Assembly: GCA_020073565.1 (NCBI GenBank)
Contig: JAIQEY010000025.1
Location: 1 to 64,000, forward strand
Direction of reading: 5' to 3'
Length of the DNA: 64,000 nucleotides
Source: Terriglobia bacterium
Lineage (GTDB): Bacteria > Acidobacteriota > Terriglobia > Terriglobales > Acidobacteriaceae
Made by a program: the position numbers and the translations under genes. The notes beneath the pieces were generated by a model. It was not told the DNA's origin and searched no databases. It saw nothing but the letters and a program-made list of their open reading frames with translations. Position 1 is the first letter of the stretch. Each line of letters starts with the position of its first letter. Positions 8,008-16,070 of this stretch are shown one piece after another.

Positions 8008-8923
8008 CGGCGTATTCCGCTTCCAGGGACTTGTTGATCTCCTCGCGCAAGCAACTCAGGATTTCCTTGGCCGTGCGCGCGACGTCGGTTTCTTCGATGT
8101 GACGGGGCCGAGGCAGGTTGATTGGGAACTCCTGCTTCACGCGTCCCGGTCGGAAGTTCATCAGGGCGACGCGATCTCCGAGCCGCACTGCTTCGCGAAC
8201 GTTGTGCGTGACGAAGATGATCGTGCGGCCCGTCTCTGCCCAGATGCGCTCCAATTCATCGTGCAGCAGGTCGCGGGTCTGGGCGTCGAGCGCGGCGAAG
8301 GGTTCGTCCATCAGCAGCACGTCGGGTTCGGTGGCCAACGCGCGGGCCAGCGCCACTCTCTGGCGCATGCCGCCGGAAAGCTGGTGGGTGTAGCTGTCGC
8401 GGAATTTCAAGAGATGCACGAGGCGCAGATAGTACTGAGTCTTTTCTTCGCGTTCGGCTTTGCTGATGTTCTTCATCTTCATGCCGAACTCAACGTTCTG
8501 TCCCACCGTGAGCCAGGGAAACAAACCGAGTTCCTGGAAAATCATCAGGCGGTCGGTGCCTGGCCCGTCGACGGCCCCGCCGTCCACCAGCACTTTGCCC
8601 GAGGTCTGGGGGTGCAAACCCGCAATCAGGTGCAGCAGCGTCGACTTGCCGCAGCCCGACGGTCCAACGATGCAGAGGAACTCTCCCGGCTGCACGCTCA
8701 GACTGATGTTGTCGAGCGCCAGCAAACCTTCACCCGAGGTAGTTTTGTAGGTCAGCGAGATTCCTTCCAGCGAGACTTTCGGGAGTACGATCTCCGAGAC
8801 TGGGCGCACTGGAAGCGTCGTAACCGAAGAGGCCGGCTTGCCGTGAAACACGTCTGCGCGCACGCTACCACGAGGAGAAACGGGACCTGGTGTGGGGTAT
8901 GACTTTTGAGGACTGGTGCTCAT
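7991..8923 (-). CDS. ABC transporter ATPase, SsuB/TauB/NrtD type
   Basis: About 310 residues. Walker A GPSGCGKST lies near residue 88, signature LSGGMRQRVALARAL near 180, Walker B VLLMDEPFAALD near 204 and the switch His in FVTHNVREAVRLGDR. It powers import by the permease downstream. I chose the ATG at 8923, not the longer frame to 9016, because this ATG overlaps the stop of the binding-protein gene as ATGA and has GAAGAAGG at a proper distance. Roughly 60 residues precede the ATPase core, a longer lead than usual, with a proline-rich low-complexity start. Confidence 0.9.
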   Translation of the reverse strand: MSTSPQKSYPTPGPVSPRGSVRADVFHGKPASSVTTLPVRPVSEIVLPKVSLEGISLTYKTTSGEGLLALDNISLSVQPGEFLCIVGPSGCGKSTLLHLIAGLHPQTSGKVLVDGGAVDGPGTDRLMIFQELGLFPWLTVGQNVEFGMKMKNISKAEREEKTQYYLRLVHLLKFRDSYTHQLSGGMRQRVALARALATEPDVLLMDEPFAALDAQTRDLLHDELERIWAETGRTIIFVTHNVREAVRLGDRVALMNFRPGRVKQEFPINLPRPRHIEETDVARTAKEILSCLREEINKSLEAEYADEKNR

Positions 8924-9933
8924 TGGATCGCCTTCTTCCCTTTTTCTGACAACACCTGGTTCAAGAGCGAAAGATCGTACAGGCTCGACAAGTCCGGCAT
9001 CTGACGTCCGAGACAACCAGCGTCAAATGCCGACTTCGCCGCGTTCAGCAGCGAGGATCGGAGCGGATCGTAAGTAACCTGCAGGCGTCCGAAAGCTTCG
9101 TCCAGAACGGCGTCGGGCAGCGCCTTTCCCGTTTCCTTGGCGATCTGCTGGTTGAGCAGTTTCTTTGCTTCGGGGATGTGGCCATTGATCCACTCAGTCA
9201 ACTCCACGTGCGCGCGAATCCAGTCCTTCACCAGTTCCGGGTGTTCTTTCAGAAACTGAGTGCGAACGATCAGGTGCGCGGTAATGAATTGCCCATTTGG
9301 CCAGAGGGTGCGCTCGTCGAGAAACAGCCGGCCGTTCCCTTCCTTGATCAGACGGGTTGCCCACGGCTCGGGGGCCCAGGCGGCGTCCAGTTCTTTCTTC
9401 AGGAACAAAGTAAGCTGGTCGGGATTAGCGAGCGGGATCACCTGCACGTCGCCGCCCTTGTCGGCCGACTTCAGGCCATGCGACTTCAACCACGCGCGCA
9501 GGGCCACGTCTTGCGTGTTGCCCATCTGCGGTGAGGCAACCTTCTTCCCGTGGAAATCTTCGGGCTTTTGAATGCCGGAATCGTTGCGTACCACGAGTGC
9601 CGCTCCGCCACTGGTTGCCCCCGCCACAATGCGCAGCGCTTCGCCATTGGAACGAACATAGCCAGAGATGGCCGGGTTCGGTCCGATGTACGTCATGTCG
9701 ATGGCACCGGCAAACAGAGCTTCGATTGCGGATGGACCGGCATTGAAACTCTTCCATTCAATCTTGGCCTTCGACCCCAATGCTTTTTCAAACCAGCCAT
9801 TGTTCTTGGCGACCATGGCCTGCGGGTGGGTGATGTTCGGAAATGCACCGACCCGAACCACGGTCTGCCCCTGGGCCAGGAGTCCGCTGAACAGCAGCAA
9901 GAAGATTCCGGGGAAAAGATTCCGCCTAGTCAT
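8920..9933 (-). CDS. ABC transporter substrate-binding protein, SsuA/NrtA type
   Basis: About 337 residues, periplasmic. The chosen ATG at 9933 gives a clean signal peptide (MTRRNLFPGIFLLLFSGLLA, cleaved near AQG). The mature part has the aliphatic-sulfonate/nitrate binding fold: VVRVGAFPNITHPQAMVAKN at the start, GAIDMTYIGPNPAI, and the PEDFHGKKVASPQMGNTQDV hinge segment. It delivers ligand to the permease and ATPase encoded downstream and overlaps the Rrf2 gene upstream by 8 bases, so all four are one transcript. Confidence 0.9.
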   Translation of the reverse strand: MTRRNLFPGIFLLLFSGLLAQGQTVVRVGAFPNITHPQAMVAKNNGWFEKALGSKAKIEWKSFNAGPSAIEALFAGAIDMTYIGPNPAISGYVRSNGEALRIVAGATSGGAALVVRNDSGIQKPEDFHGKKVASPQMGNTQDVALRAWLKSHGLKSADKGGDVQVIPLANPDQLTLFLKKELDAAWAPEPWATRLIKEGNGRLFLDERTLWPNGQFITAHLIVRTQFLKEHPELVKDWIRAHVELTEWINGHIPEAKKLLNQQIAKETGKALPDAVLDEAFGRLQVTYDPLRSSLLNAAKSAFDAGCLGRQMPDLSSLYDLSLLNQVLSEKGKKAIQ

Positions 9934-10432
9934 GGCCCTGCTTTCCTCCGCTCTGCACCCTGATCGGCCATACGGTGGCCTCGGGTTTCTTCTGTCGGGC
10001 GGAACGTGCACGGGAACCGGCGGGCCCGCGGTTGATCAGGTCGGCCAAGGTCGTATTTTCGAGAATCTTGGCGGCCGCATCCCGGACTTCGAGAAATACT
10101 TTGTAGAGCGCACGGTGATCGGCATCGCGATCAATCAGGGCGCGCAGTTGTTCGGCATCGCCGAAGGGAGCCAGCGGCCCATCGATCAGACGAATGATCT
10201 CGCTCAGGCGGATCTCGGACGGCTCCCGCCGTAATGCGTATCCGCCCATGGCGCCGCGAACGCTGTCCACGATGCGGGCGTTCTTCAGTTCCAGAAGGAT
10301 TAATTCGAGAAACTTCTCCGGCAGATTCTCTTCATACGCGATATCGCGAATCCGGATCGCACCCTGGTGGTAGCGCCGGGTCAGCATCATGAGGGCCTGG
10401 AGCGCGTATAAGCCTTTTTGGGAGATTTTCAT
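9926..10432 (-). CDS. Rrf2-family transcriptional regulator lacking cysteines
   Basis: A 168-residue winged-helix protein with the Rrf2 N-terminus MKISQKGLYALQALMMLTRRY and the recognition helix NLPEKFLELILLELKNARIV, then GAMGGYALRREP. It contains no cysteine at all, so it cannot hold the Fe-S cluster of IscR or NsrR and resembles the CymR (cysteine metabolism) branch. Its position as first gene of a sulfonate-type importer operon supports a sulfur-supply sensor. The start at 10432 has GAGGAAG just upstream, and a promoter with an overlapping dyad (10453-10480) lies behind it, pointing to autoregulation. Confidence 0.9.
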   Translation of the reverse strand: MKISQKGLYALQALMMLTRRYHQGAIRIRDIAYEENLPEKFLELILLELKNARIVDSVRGAMGGYALRREPSEIRLSEIIRLIDGPLAPFGDAEQLRALIDRDADHRALYKVFLEVRDAAAKILENTTLADLINRGPAGSRARSARQKKPEATVWPIRVQSGGKQGHD

Positions 10433-10452
10433 TCTTCCTCGTTAACAATGCC

Positions 10453-10480
10453 TATTGGACTAATGGACATTATAGCCAAT
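10453..10480. promoter_or_regulatory. Candidate Rrf2 operator over the -10 box
   Basis: A dyad ATTGG...CCAAT (ends at 10454 and 10480) frames the TATAAT box, with an internal direct repeat TTGGAC/ATGGAC. Binding here would block RNA polymerase. The assignment is inference from position and symmetry. Confidence 0.5.
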
Positions 10481-10496
10481 GCACGCGCAATGCCAA
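10469..10496 (-). promoter_or_regulatory. Promoter of the Rrf2-ABC operon
   Basis: On the minus strand TTGGCA (10491-10496) and a perfect TATAAT (10469-10474) are 16 bases apart, about 37 bases upstream of the Rrf2 start codon. Confidence 0.65.
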
Positions 10497-10622
10497 AGCG
10501 GAATGGCCCTCTGATCGACTGTCAGCGTTATTTCAATGGGTTAGAGCGGAGGGATTCTTGCGGAAATCGAGCACGCTGTGCAGAATCTTGCAGTTCTGGG
10601 ATGCCGCAGTGGTCCGAGTGGC

Positions 10623-10691
10623 GCGGACACTCTATCGGTATGCTGACAACACCAGCACAGCAGGCAGGCGGACGGGAGTGTCCGCCCTACA
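10623..10691. repeat. Palindromic repeat related to the 12244-12365 element
   Basis: GCGGACACTC (10623-10632) is inverted as GAGTGTCCGC (10676-10685). The right end forms its own hairpin, GGCGGAC-GGGAGT-GTCCGCC (10667-10686), and ends CCTACA, as does the element at 12349-12365. Confidence 0.65.
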
Positions 10692-10706
10692 CAAGCTCAA
10701 GCGAAG

Positions 10707-11522
10707 TCAGCCCAGACGCAGAATCTCAACTGTGATGTTATCCGGCCCGCCCCGTTCCCGAGCCAACTGGATCAAGCTGTGGCCGGCTTCTTCGACGCTC
10801 TTCTCTGCCAGCGCCTCCAGGATTTCTGGGTCGCGGACTTGTCCCCACAGCCCGTCACTGCAGAGCACAAGCACGTCGCCGGATTTCAGAGGCTCAGGTC
10901 GTCCGGGCGCGTCCATGATGAGATCGCTGGCCGTGCCCAGCGCCGCCGTCAGGATGTTCCGGTGGGGATGATGCTCGGCGTCTTCGCGCGTGATCATCCC
11001 CGCCTCCACCAGCTTTCCTACGTAAGAGTGGTCACGGGTCACCTGGGTGATCTGTCCGCCGCGCACCAGGTAAAGACGGGTATCGCCCACATGCACGTAG
11101 TAGAGCGAATCGTGCACGATCGCGACCGTCGTGCAGGTGGTGCCCATCCCTTGCAGATGGGGATGATCGAGACCGTATTGCCGGATCTGCTCGTGCGCAG
11201 TCTGGATGGCGGCTGTCAGCGCCGCTTGGGGGTCGGCTCCGTTCGAGTCGCGGTAGGAAGAGACGATCGTCTCGACCGCGAGCCGGCTGGCCTCCTGCCC
11301 GCCTTCATAGCCGCCCATGCCGTCGGCGACCATGGCCAGCCGCCCCTTGCTCAGAAACTGCTGATCGTCGTCGGGTTCCCAGTAGCCGAAGGAATCCTCG
11401 TTGTTCTCGCGGTGACAACCGATGTCGGTATGACACGACACCTCCGCTCCGGGACGAACCTTGAGCGGAGCACGATCGTTAGCCGGACTGGGGGACATTC
11501 GGAGATTCGTATCGGCGGTCAA
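10707..11522 (-). CDS. PP2C-family serine/threonine phosphatase
   Basis: A 271-residue cytoplasmic phosphatase. Metal-binding motifs of the PPM family are present: NNEDSFG near residue 40, VADGMGGYEGG near 68, LCSDGLWG near 222 and GGPDNITVE close to the C-terminus. It would dephosphorylate Ser/Thr residues and so counteract Hanks-type kinases, which this lineage has in numbers; a decayed kinase lies at 21.8 kb. No kinase gene adjoins it. The start is not fully fixed because a second in-frame ATG lies eight codons downstream. Confidence 0.92.
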   Translation of the reverse strand: MTADTNLRMSPSPANDRAPLKVRPGAEVSCHTDIGCHRENNEDSFGYWEPDDDQQFLSKGRLAMVADGMGGYEGGQEASRLAVETIVSSYRDSNGADPQAALTAAIQTAHEQIRQYGLDHPHLQGMGTTCTTVAIVHDSLYYVHVGDTRLYLVRGGQITQVTRDHSYVGKLVEAGMITREDAEHHPHRNILTAALGTASDLIMDAPGRPEPLKSGDVLVLCSDGLWGQVRDPEILEALAEKSVEEAGHSLIQLARERGGPDNITVEILRLG

Positions 11523-11561
11523 ACTTTTGATTATACGGCCTGTGATGGGAAGCGCCCAAAT

Positions 11562-11590
11562 CGTGTGTGGTGGGCAGACACACGTTTTTT
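11562..11590 (+). terminator. Intrinsic-terminator-like hairpin with T6 in the leader of 11661
   Basis: CGTGTGT (11562-11568) pairs with ACACACG (11578-11584) across a 9-base loop, followed at once by TTTTTT. No plus-strand gene ends before it; it lies 60-100 bases upstream of the next plus-strand start. Confidence 0.55.
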
Positions 11591-11660
11591 CCTCCTCCCA
11601 ACCTGACCTCTGACCGTCGCCTTCTGCAAATCGCGCCGGGCCTCTACAATGATTGACGCT

Positions 11661-12242
11661 ATGGCTGACGAACCTAACCCTTCCCCGCAGTTCCTACCTC
11701 CGGCCGAGCCAGTCACCGAATTCAACATTGGCGATGAATTCGGAACCGCCAAACGGAATCTTCCCCCAGCCGGAATTGTGCTGATCTGCATCGCGGCCGT
11801 CGCCGTGATTGTGGGGATCTTCGCTTTCAAGGAGCGGGCGAAACCGCAGGGCGCGGGGTCGATTGATTTCATTGCGACGGTCGAAGTTCCCGGTCAGAAC
11901 CTGATTCTCTCTGCGGTCACCATCACGCTCCACAACTCGGGCACGAAGCCCCTTTGGATCCGCACCCTGAAAGCGCGGCTTACAACTGCCGACGGAAAGA
12001 CCTTCGACGATGAGGCGGCTTCCGGCGTGGATTTGGACCGGTACGCGCAGTCGTTCCCGGTTTTGAAGGAGAACGCTCAGGCAGCTCTGCTTCCCGAAAC
12101 CAAGATCGTGGCTGAGGGTGAACAGAAAGGAACGCTCGTCGTCAGCTTCCCCGTTACGAAGCAGGCGTTTGACGAGCGCAAGTCTTTGACTGTGACCATC
12201 CAGCCGTACGATCAGCCGTTGCCGGTGATCCTGACGAAGTAA
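11661..12242 (+). CDS. Single-pass membrane protein of unknown function
   Basis: About 193 residues. A proline-rich cytoplasmic tail of about 33 residues leads to one transmembrane helix (PAGIVLICIAAVAVIVGIFAF, split around residues 36-56), then a soluble beta-rich domain of about 130 residues outside, with ITLHNSGTKPLWIRTLKARL typical of immunoglobulin-like or FixG/DUF-type beta sandwiches. I do not recognise the family. The start could be ATG at 11649 or at 11661; the latter gives MADEPN and is preferred by analogy. A terminator-like hairpin in its leader may control it. Confidence 0.75.
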   Translation: MADEPNPSPQFLPPAEPVTEFNIGDEFGTAKRNLPPAGIVLICIAAVAVIVGIFAFKERAKPQGAGSIDFIATVEVPGQNLILSAVTITLHNSGTKPLWIRTLKARLTTADGKTFDDEAASGVDLDRYAQSFPVLKENAQAALLPETKIVAEGEQKGTLVVSFPVTKQAFDERKSLTVTIQPYDQPLPVILTK

Positions 12243-12243
12243 G

Positions 12244-12365
12244 TGTACGGCGGACACTCCCTTCGGCTTCGCTCAGGGCAGGCTCTGTCCGCCCAATGTG
12301 CGCGCTCACGATCCTATCGACCGCCTTGCTGCAGTCGGCAGGCGGACAGGAGTGTTCGCCCTACA
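12244..12365. repeat. MITE-like element with 17-bp terminal inverted repeats
   Basis: Left end TGTACGGCGGACACTCC (12244-12260) and right end GGAGTGTTCGCCCTACA (12349-12365) are inverted copies with 15 of 17 matches. The element is 122 bases, has no coding capacity and fills the gap between two convergent genes. The right-end hairpin followed by a T-rich run could also end transcription of the membrane-protein gene. Confidence 0.65.
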
Positions 12366-12369
12366 TTTT

Positions 12370-13269
12370 TTATTCGTTCTCCAATTGCTGGCGCGCTTTC
12401 CCCAGCTCCGCCTTCTGCTCGCCATCTAACCTCGGGTACTTGAGGTTCATGCGTTCCAGCGCATGCACCACCGCGGCCGCCACCACCAGCCGCGTAAACC
12501 ACTTGTTGTCGGCGGGAACCACATACCAGGGGGAGTGTACGTTGGCGGTGTGGCGGATCATGTCGTTATAGGCTTCCTGGTACGCGTCCCAGTACTGGCG
12601 CTCTGTTACATCAGCAGCAGAAAACTTCCAGTTCTTGTCCGTATGGTCGAGCCGTTCCATGAAGCGGCGTTTCTGTTCCTTCTTGGAAACGTGCAGGAAG
12701 ATCTTCAGCACCGCGATGCCGTTCCGCGTCAGGTAGCGCTCGAAGGCATTGATGTCTTCAAATCGTTCTTGCCAGACATGCTTGGTCACCAGTGATTTAG
12801 GCAGCTTTTGTTTTTCGAGCAACTCCGGATGAACGCGGACCACCAGCACTTCCTCGTAGTAAGACCGGTTGAAGATGCCGATGTGCCCTCGCGCCGGCGC
12901 AGATTTCATGCACCGCCACAGATAGCCGTGGTCCAGTTCCTCCGCCGAGGGCGCCTTGAAGGATGACACCTGCACGCCCTGCGGATTCACACCCGACATG
13001 ACGTGCTTGATCGTGCCATCCTTGCCGGCAGCGTCCATGGCCTGCAAAATCAACAGCAATCCCCAGCGGTCCTGCGCTGCGAGGATATCTTGCAGGCGGC
13101 TCAACTCCGCAACCCCGTGGGCCAGAAGATCGCGCGCCTGGGGTTTAAGTTCGGACTTCAGGCCGTGCGTGTCCGCAGGATCGTAATCTCTGAGCCGAAA
13201 CTGTTTCCCTTCGTCAACTCGATATCGTTTGAGGAGCTTTTCAATTTTCATAATCTCAGCGTGACTCAC
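12370..13269 (-). CDS. ppk2: Polyphosphate:nucleotide phosphotransferase, PPK2 family
   Basis: A 299-residue cytoplasmic kinase of the PPK2 fold, which moves phosphate between polyphosphate and AMP, ADP or GDP. Seen directly: Walker A-like AMDAAGKDGTIKHVMSGVNP near residue 78-97, the paired Arg lid FNRSYYEEVLVVRVHP, and the C-terminal VPADNKWFTRLVVAAAVV block. One PPK2 domain, a length matching single-domain class I/III enzymes. The start is uncertain: GTG at 13269 has AGGA 8 bases upstream, while an ATG at 13251 gives MKIEKLL, the more usual family start. Confidence 0.93.
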   Translation of the reverse strand: MSHAEIMKIEKLLKRYRVDEGKQFRLRDYDPADTHGLKSELKPQARDLLAHGVAELSRLQDILAAQDRWGLLLILQAMDAAGKDGTIKHVMSGVNPQGVQVSSFKAPSAEELDHGYLWRCMKSAPARGHIGIFNRSYYEEVLVVRVHPELLEKQKLPKSLVTKHVWQERFEDINAFERYLTRNGIAVLKIFLHVSKKEQKRRFMERLDHTDKNWKFSAADVTERQYWDAYQEAYNDMIRHTANVHSPWYVVPADNKWFTRLVVAAAVVHALERMNLKYPRLDGEQKAELGKARQQLENE

Positions 13270-13278
13270 CTTCTTGAT

Positions 13279-13345
13279 CCTTCGTGTCCTTGGTGGTTAT
13301 CGATGTTTGTTGGGCAACCACCAAGGACACTAAGGTACACGAAGG
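13279..13345. repeat. Palindromic repeat (CCTTCGTGTCC family), copy 1
   Basis: Left arm CCTTCGTGTCCTTGGTGGTT (13279-13298) is inverted at 13316-13345, which reads AACCACCAAGGACAC, then TAAGGTACACGAAGG. A related element is at 63235-63313. Confidence 0.7.
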
Positions 13346-13386
13346 AATGCGCAGCGCGCTCCGATGTTCGAGATAACTCAGGGAGG

Positions 13387-14151
13387 TCAGTTTTGTTGCT
13401 TGTAGATGGTATTGTCTGGCGTAGGCGCGTCGTAGTCGCGGCCGTACTTGTTTTTGTGCGCCAGGCCCTGTCCGCTGACCGCCGGAACTCGAATCACTCC
13501 CAACGACGACGAATTCTCCGCAACCGTGATCTCGCGCTCCGCCGGTTCCTTGCTTTCCGGTCCCATGCCCTCGCTCCAAACATGCAGCATGTAACGCCCA
13601 TAGGGAACGTTGGCGATGCTGAGTTGTCCCTCGCGAGTGGAGATGGCATACAGGGGCGTTCCTATAGTGATCACGACCGCGCTCATCTCCGGATGGATGT
13701 TGCAAAAGATGTAGCTGATCCCCGGCCGGTCAAATCGCACCACCCTCGTACTCCCCGCCTCATAGAGGCCGAGGTCGAACCGCTTCCCTTCAAAAAGTGA
13801 GAACACGTTATGAAAGAAGGGATCGTGGTTGGGGAACTCTACCGAGGAGCCTGCGGGGACCACCAGGATGTGCGGCTCAAAACTCTTGTTCTTCTGAACC
13901 AAACGCAGATTTGCCGGCACACCCGGCGTCGTATGGGACGGATCGCCGATGGACCCCGCAACTGGAGTGAGCCAAATCACCGTGCCGGGCAGAACTGCGT
14001 GTCGTACCTTCACCGTGCCTTCAACCTCAATACGCCCGCGAACGCTCGTGACCTGTGCGCAAACCCCGGCAGAACATACCCAGAGCAGCAAAGCACAGAC
14101 GCAGATGCGCACACACCCGTATCGACGGCCGTTCAGGGTCCAGGTTTTCAT
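13387..14151 (-). CDS. Periplasmic blue-copper-like (cupredoxin) protein
   Basis: A 254-residue protein with a signal peptide (hydrophobic stretch to VCAQ). Residues 60-160 form a plastocyanin-like domain with the type 1 copper ligand set in order: His in PFFHNVFS near residue 113, then Cys, His and Met in FCNIHPEMSAVV near 148-154. Residues 165-195 look like a carboxypeptidase-regulatory/beta-sandwich extension (GTPLYAISTREGQLSIANVP). It should carry electrons or bind copper in the periplasm. The next gene upstream on the same strand encodes a porin-like protein 23 bases away, so both probably share a transcript. Confidence 0.8.
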   Translation of the reverse strand: MKTWTLNGRRYGCVRICVCALLLWVCSAGVCAQVTSVRGRIEVEGTVKVRHAVLPGTVIWLTPVAGSIGDPSHTTPGVPANLRLVQKNKSFEPHILVVPAGSSVEFPNHDPFFHNVFSLFEGKRFDLGLYEAGSTRVVRFDRPGISYIFCNIHPEMSAVVITIGTPLYAISTREGQLSIANVPYGRYMLHVWSEGMGPESKEPAEREITVAENSSSLGVIRVPAVSGQGLAHKNKYGRDYDAPTPDNTIYKQQN

Positions 14152-14174
14152 CGTTGAGCTTCCGCTCCGTCCAC

Positions 14175-15773
14175 TTAGAACAAAACGCCCATCATCAGAT
14201 TGACATGGTCGGCGCTGTTCGGCCCATTGTTAATCATATAAGTCTTCAGGTGCCGGTACTCAGCGGAAAACAACAGGTCGGACCGCGGCCGGAAAATCAC
14301 ATTGGCAAAGCTTCCCAAGTTCTTGGCCAGATTCGGATTGCCATAGGCCTGCGCGTACGGAAACGCCCGGAGGTCGGCCGCGTATGGATTATCCAATCCA
14401 AACGCTCCGTTGAACTCCAGCCTACTCATCGGCTGGTACTTCAACTGGGCCCACCCGCCTACCGTGTTCAGTCCTAACACCGTAGTGCTGGAGTTTGCTG
14501 GATCGCCGCTGAACAACACGCTGCGCCCGATGCCGCCGTAAAGTCCGCCAAGGGCTCTGCCGCGGTATAGTTTCCCGCTCACCGAAAACTGGTGGCTGAG
14601 GGGCAGTTCAATGTCAGTCATGCCCGCCCAGGCATTAACCGCTCGATCGTATCCATAACTCTGCCGGCTGAAAAAGCCACCCAGCCCTACCCGCAGCGGC
14701 TGTCCGAAAACGTTGTGCGTCCACGCTGCCCGGGTAGCAAACGCCGGTTGACGTGACGCTTCGCCGGATCCGGGTTGACGAGAAAAGCCGGAGCCAGGTG
14801 TTTCACCGCTCAGCGGATCGAGGATCCCGCCCTGAAACACCATGCTCGATTCTTCCCCCAACGCGATTCTATGTTCCACGCGGAGCTGCGGCGTCCACGC
14901 CCAAAGGTTGCCGGCGTACGTGAGCGCTGGAATCGCCAGCGAGGCAAAAGAAGTCGGCGAGTTCGGTGAAAAAAAGAGTCCATCCTGACCGGCGACTATG
15001 GACGTGTTGGCCCAGTCGAGATGCATCGTGCCGGTCCTCAAGCGCAGCAAGGCCGCATCAACGCCGTTGGGAGCCGCGACAAATCCGCCACCAAAATCAA
15101 GCTGCAAGTCCGCCCGAGTCCGAGCGCCCGCCACGCGCGGCCCGAACACTTCGAACCCAACTTGCGATTGCCGCAACGTAAAACCGAGACTCCCCTCTGT
15201 GTACGTCGGGGGCGTCGCATAGGCAAGCGTCGGAAGGTCAATATTGTTCACGGTTCCCGAATTGCTGAACAGATTCATCAGGACAATGCCGGAGAGCCGC
15301 ACGCGGTACTTCGACGCACTCTCCACCTTGGTCTGGTACTGGTCGTCAATTTTACCGCTCAGCAACTCGTATTCCTCATCCAGAGTGGCAGTGCGGGCGC
15401 GATTCTTCTGATCCTGCTGATCTTCGTCCTGTACCGTTCCCTTGGGCTCTGCCGAACTTGAGGCGCTCGGCCGGGCAACGGCTTCCATAACGACGGCATT
15501 CCCTGATCCCGATGGCGCACGCATTTCTTCCAACTCGCGGCGCACTTCCAGCGTTTCGGCGCGAGCCCGCTGAGTTTCAGCCCGCATCTCGGCCATGGCG
15601 GCCTGCAACTCCCGCACCTGGTCTCGCAATTCGCGAACGGAGTCGGCCAACACGTTGTTCGAAGGTGACTCTGCCGGATTGGCGACCTCTTGCGCGGCCA
15701 GCCAACCGGGACTGGCAGCCAGACTCGCCAGCATCATCCAATGCAAAAGAGAGAATGCATGCTTCATGCCCAT
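14175..15773 (-). CDS. Outer-membrane porin-like protein with N-terminal coiled coil
   Basis: A 532-residue protein with a signal peptide (cleavage near WLAAQE). Residues 45-95 are a strong heptad-repeat coiled coil (VRELRDQVRELQAAMAEMRA and so on), followed by a polar linker and about 380 residues of alternating beta strands. The layout resembles coiled-coil porins such as those of the OprP/DUF3138-like or Planctomycete/Acidobacteria porin groups, where the coiled coil contacts peptidoglycan and the barrel sits in the outer membrane. Its ligand is unknown. AGGAGGG lies upstream of the start. It precedes the cupredoxin gene in a likely operon. Confidence 0.75.
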   Translation of the reverse strand: MGMKHAFSLLHWMMLASLAASPGWLAAQEVANPAESPSNNVLADSVRELRDQVRELQAAMAEMRAETQRARAETLEVRRELEEMRAPSGSGNAVVMEAVARPSASSSAEPKGTVQDEDQQDQKNRARTATLDEEYELLSGKIDDQYQTKVESASKYRVRLSGIVLMNLFSNSGTVNNIDLPTLAYATPPTYTEGSLGFTLRQSQVGFEVFGPRVAGARTRADLQLDFGGGFVAAPNGVDAALLRLRTGTMHLDWANTSIVAGQDGLFFSPNSPTSFASLAIPALTYAGNLWAWTPQLRVEHRIALGEESSMVFQGGILDPLSGETPGSGFSRQPGSGEASRQPAFATRAAWTHNVFGQPLRVGLGGFFSRQSYGYDRAVNAWAGMTDIELPLSHQFSVSGKLYRGRALGGLYGGIGRSVLFSGDPANSSTTVLGLNTVGGWAQLKYQPMSRLEFNGAFGLDNPYAADLRAFPYAQAYGNPNLAKNLGSFANVIFRPRSDLLFSAEYRHLKTYMINNGPNSADHVNLMMGVLF

Positions 15774-15887
15774 GGGACCCTCCTGCCGATTTCTTGCTTC
15801 AAGCTAATCTCAGAATGCGGATGAACTGCCGGGTCCCTGAGGGGCTAAAGCCCGCGTTTTTGTTGGCCCGGACCGGCACGGCTGAAG

Positions 15888-16024
15888 AGGCTGCGGAAAA
15901 ATGCAATGGGCCGAGGGAAACGACCACCGGGGCTGAAGCCCACCTTGATTTTAGAGAGCTTACGCGGCCCTAAAGGGCCGCTCTTCCACGGTCGTCCTCA
16001 CGTTCGTGTGTTTTTCCGCAACCT
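15888..16024. repeat. Intergenic element with AGGYTGCGGAAAAA inverted ends
   Basis: AGGCTGCGGAAAAA (15888-15901) is inverted as TTTTTCCGCAACCT (16011-16024), 13 of 14 matches. Inside are GGGGCTGAAGCCC and GCGGCCCTAAAGGGCCGC hairpins. The whole 15774-16070 gap has no gene. Confidence 0.65.
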
Positions 16025-16070
16025 GTGAAGCCGTATCCTTCCCAAGAATTCAAACCAGAAATTATGCCTG

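Noticed and set aside
8099..8902. Plus-strand frame opposite the ABC ATPase
   Set aside because: Shadow ORF; the minus strand has clear Walker and signature motifs.
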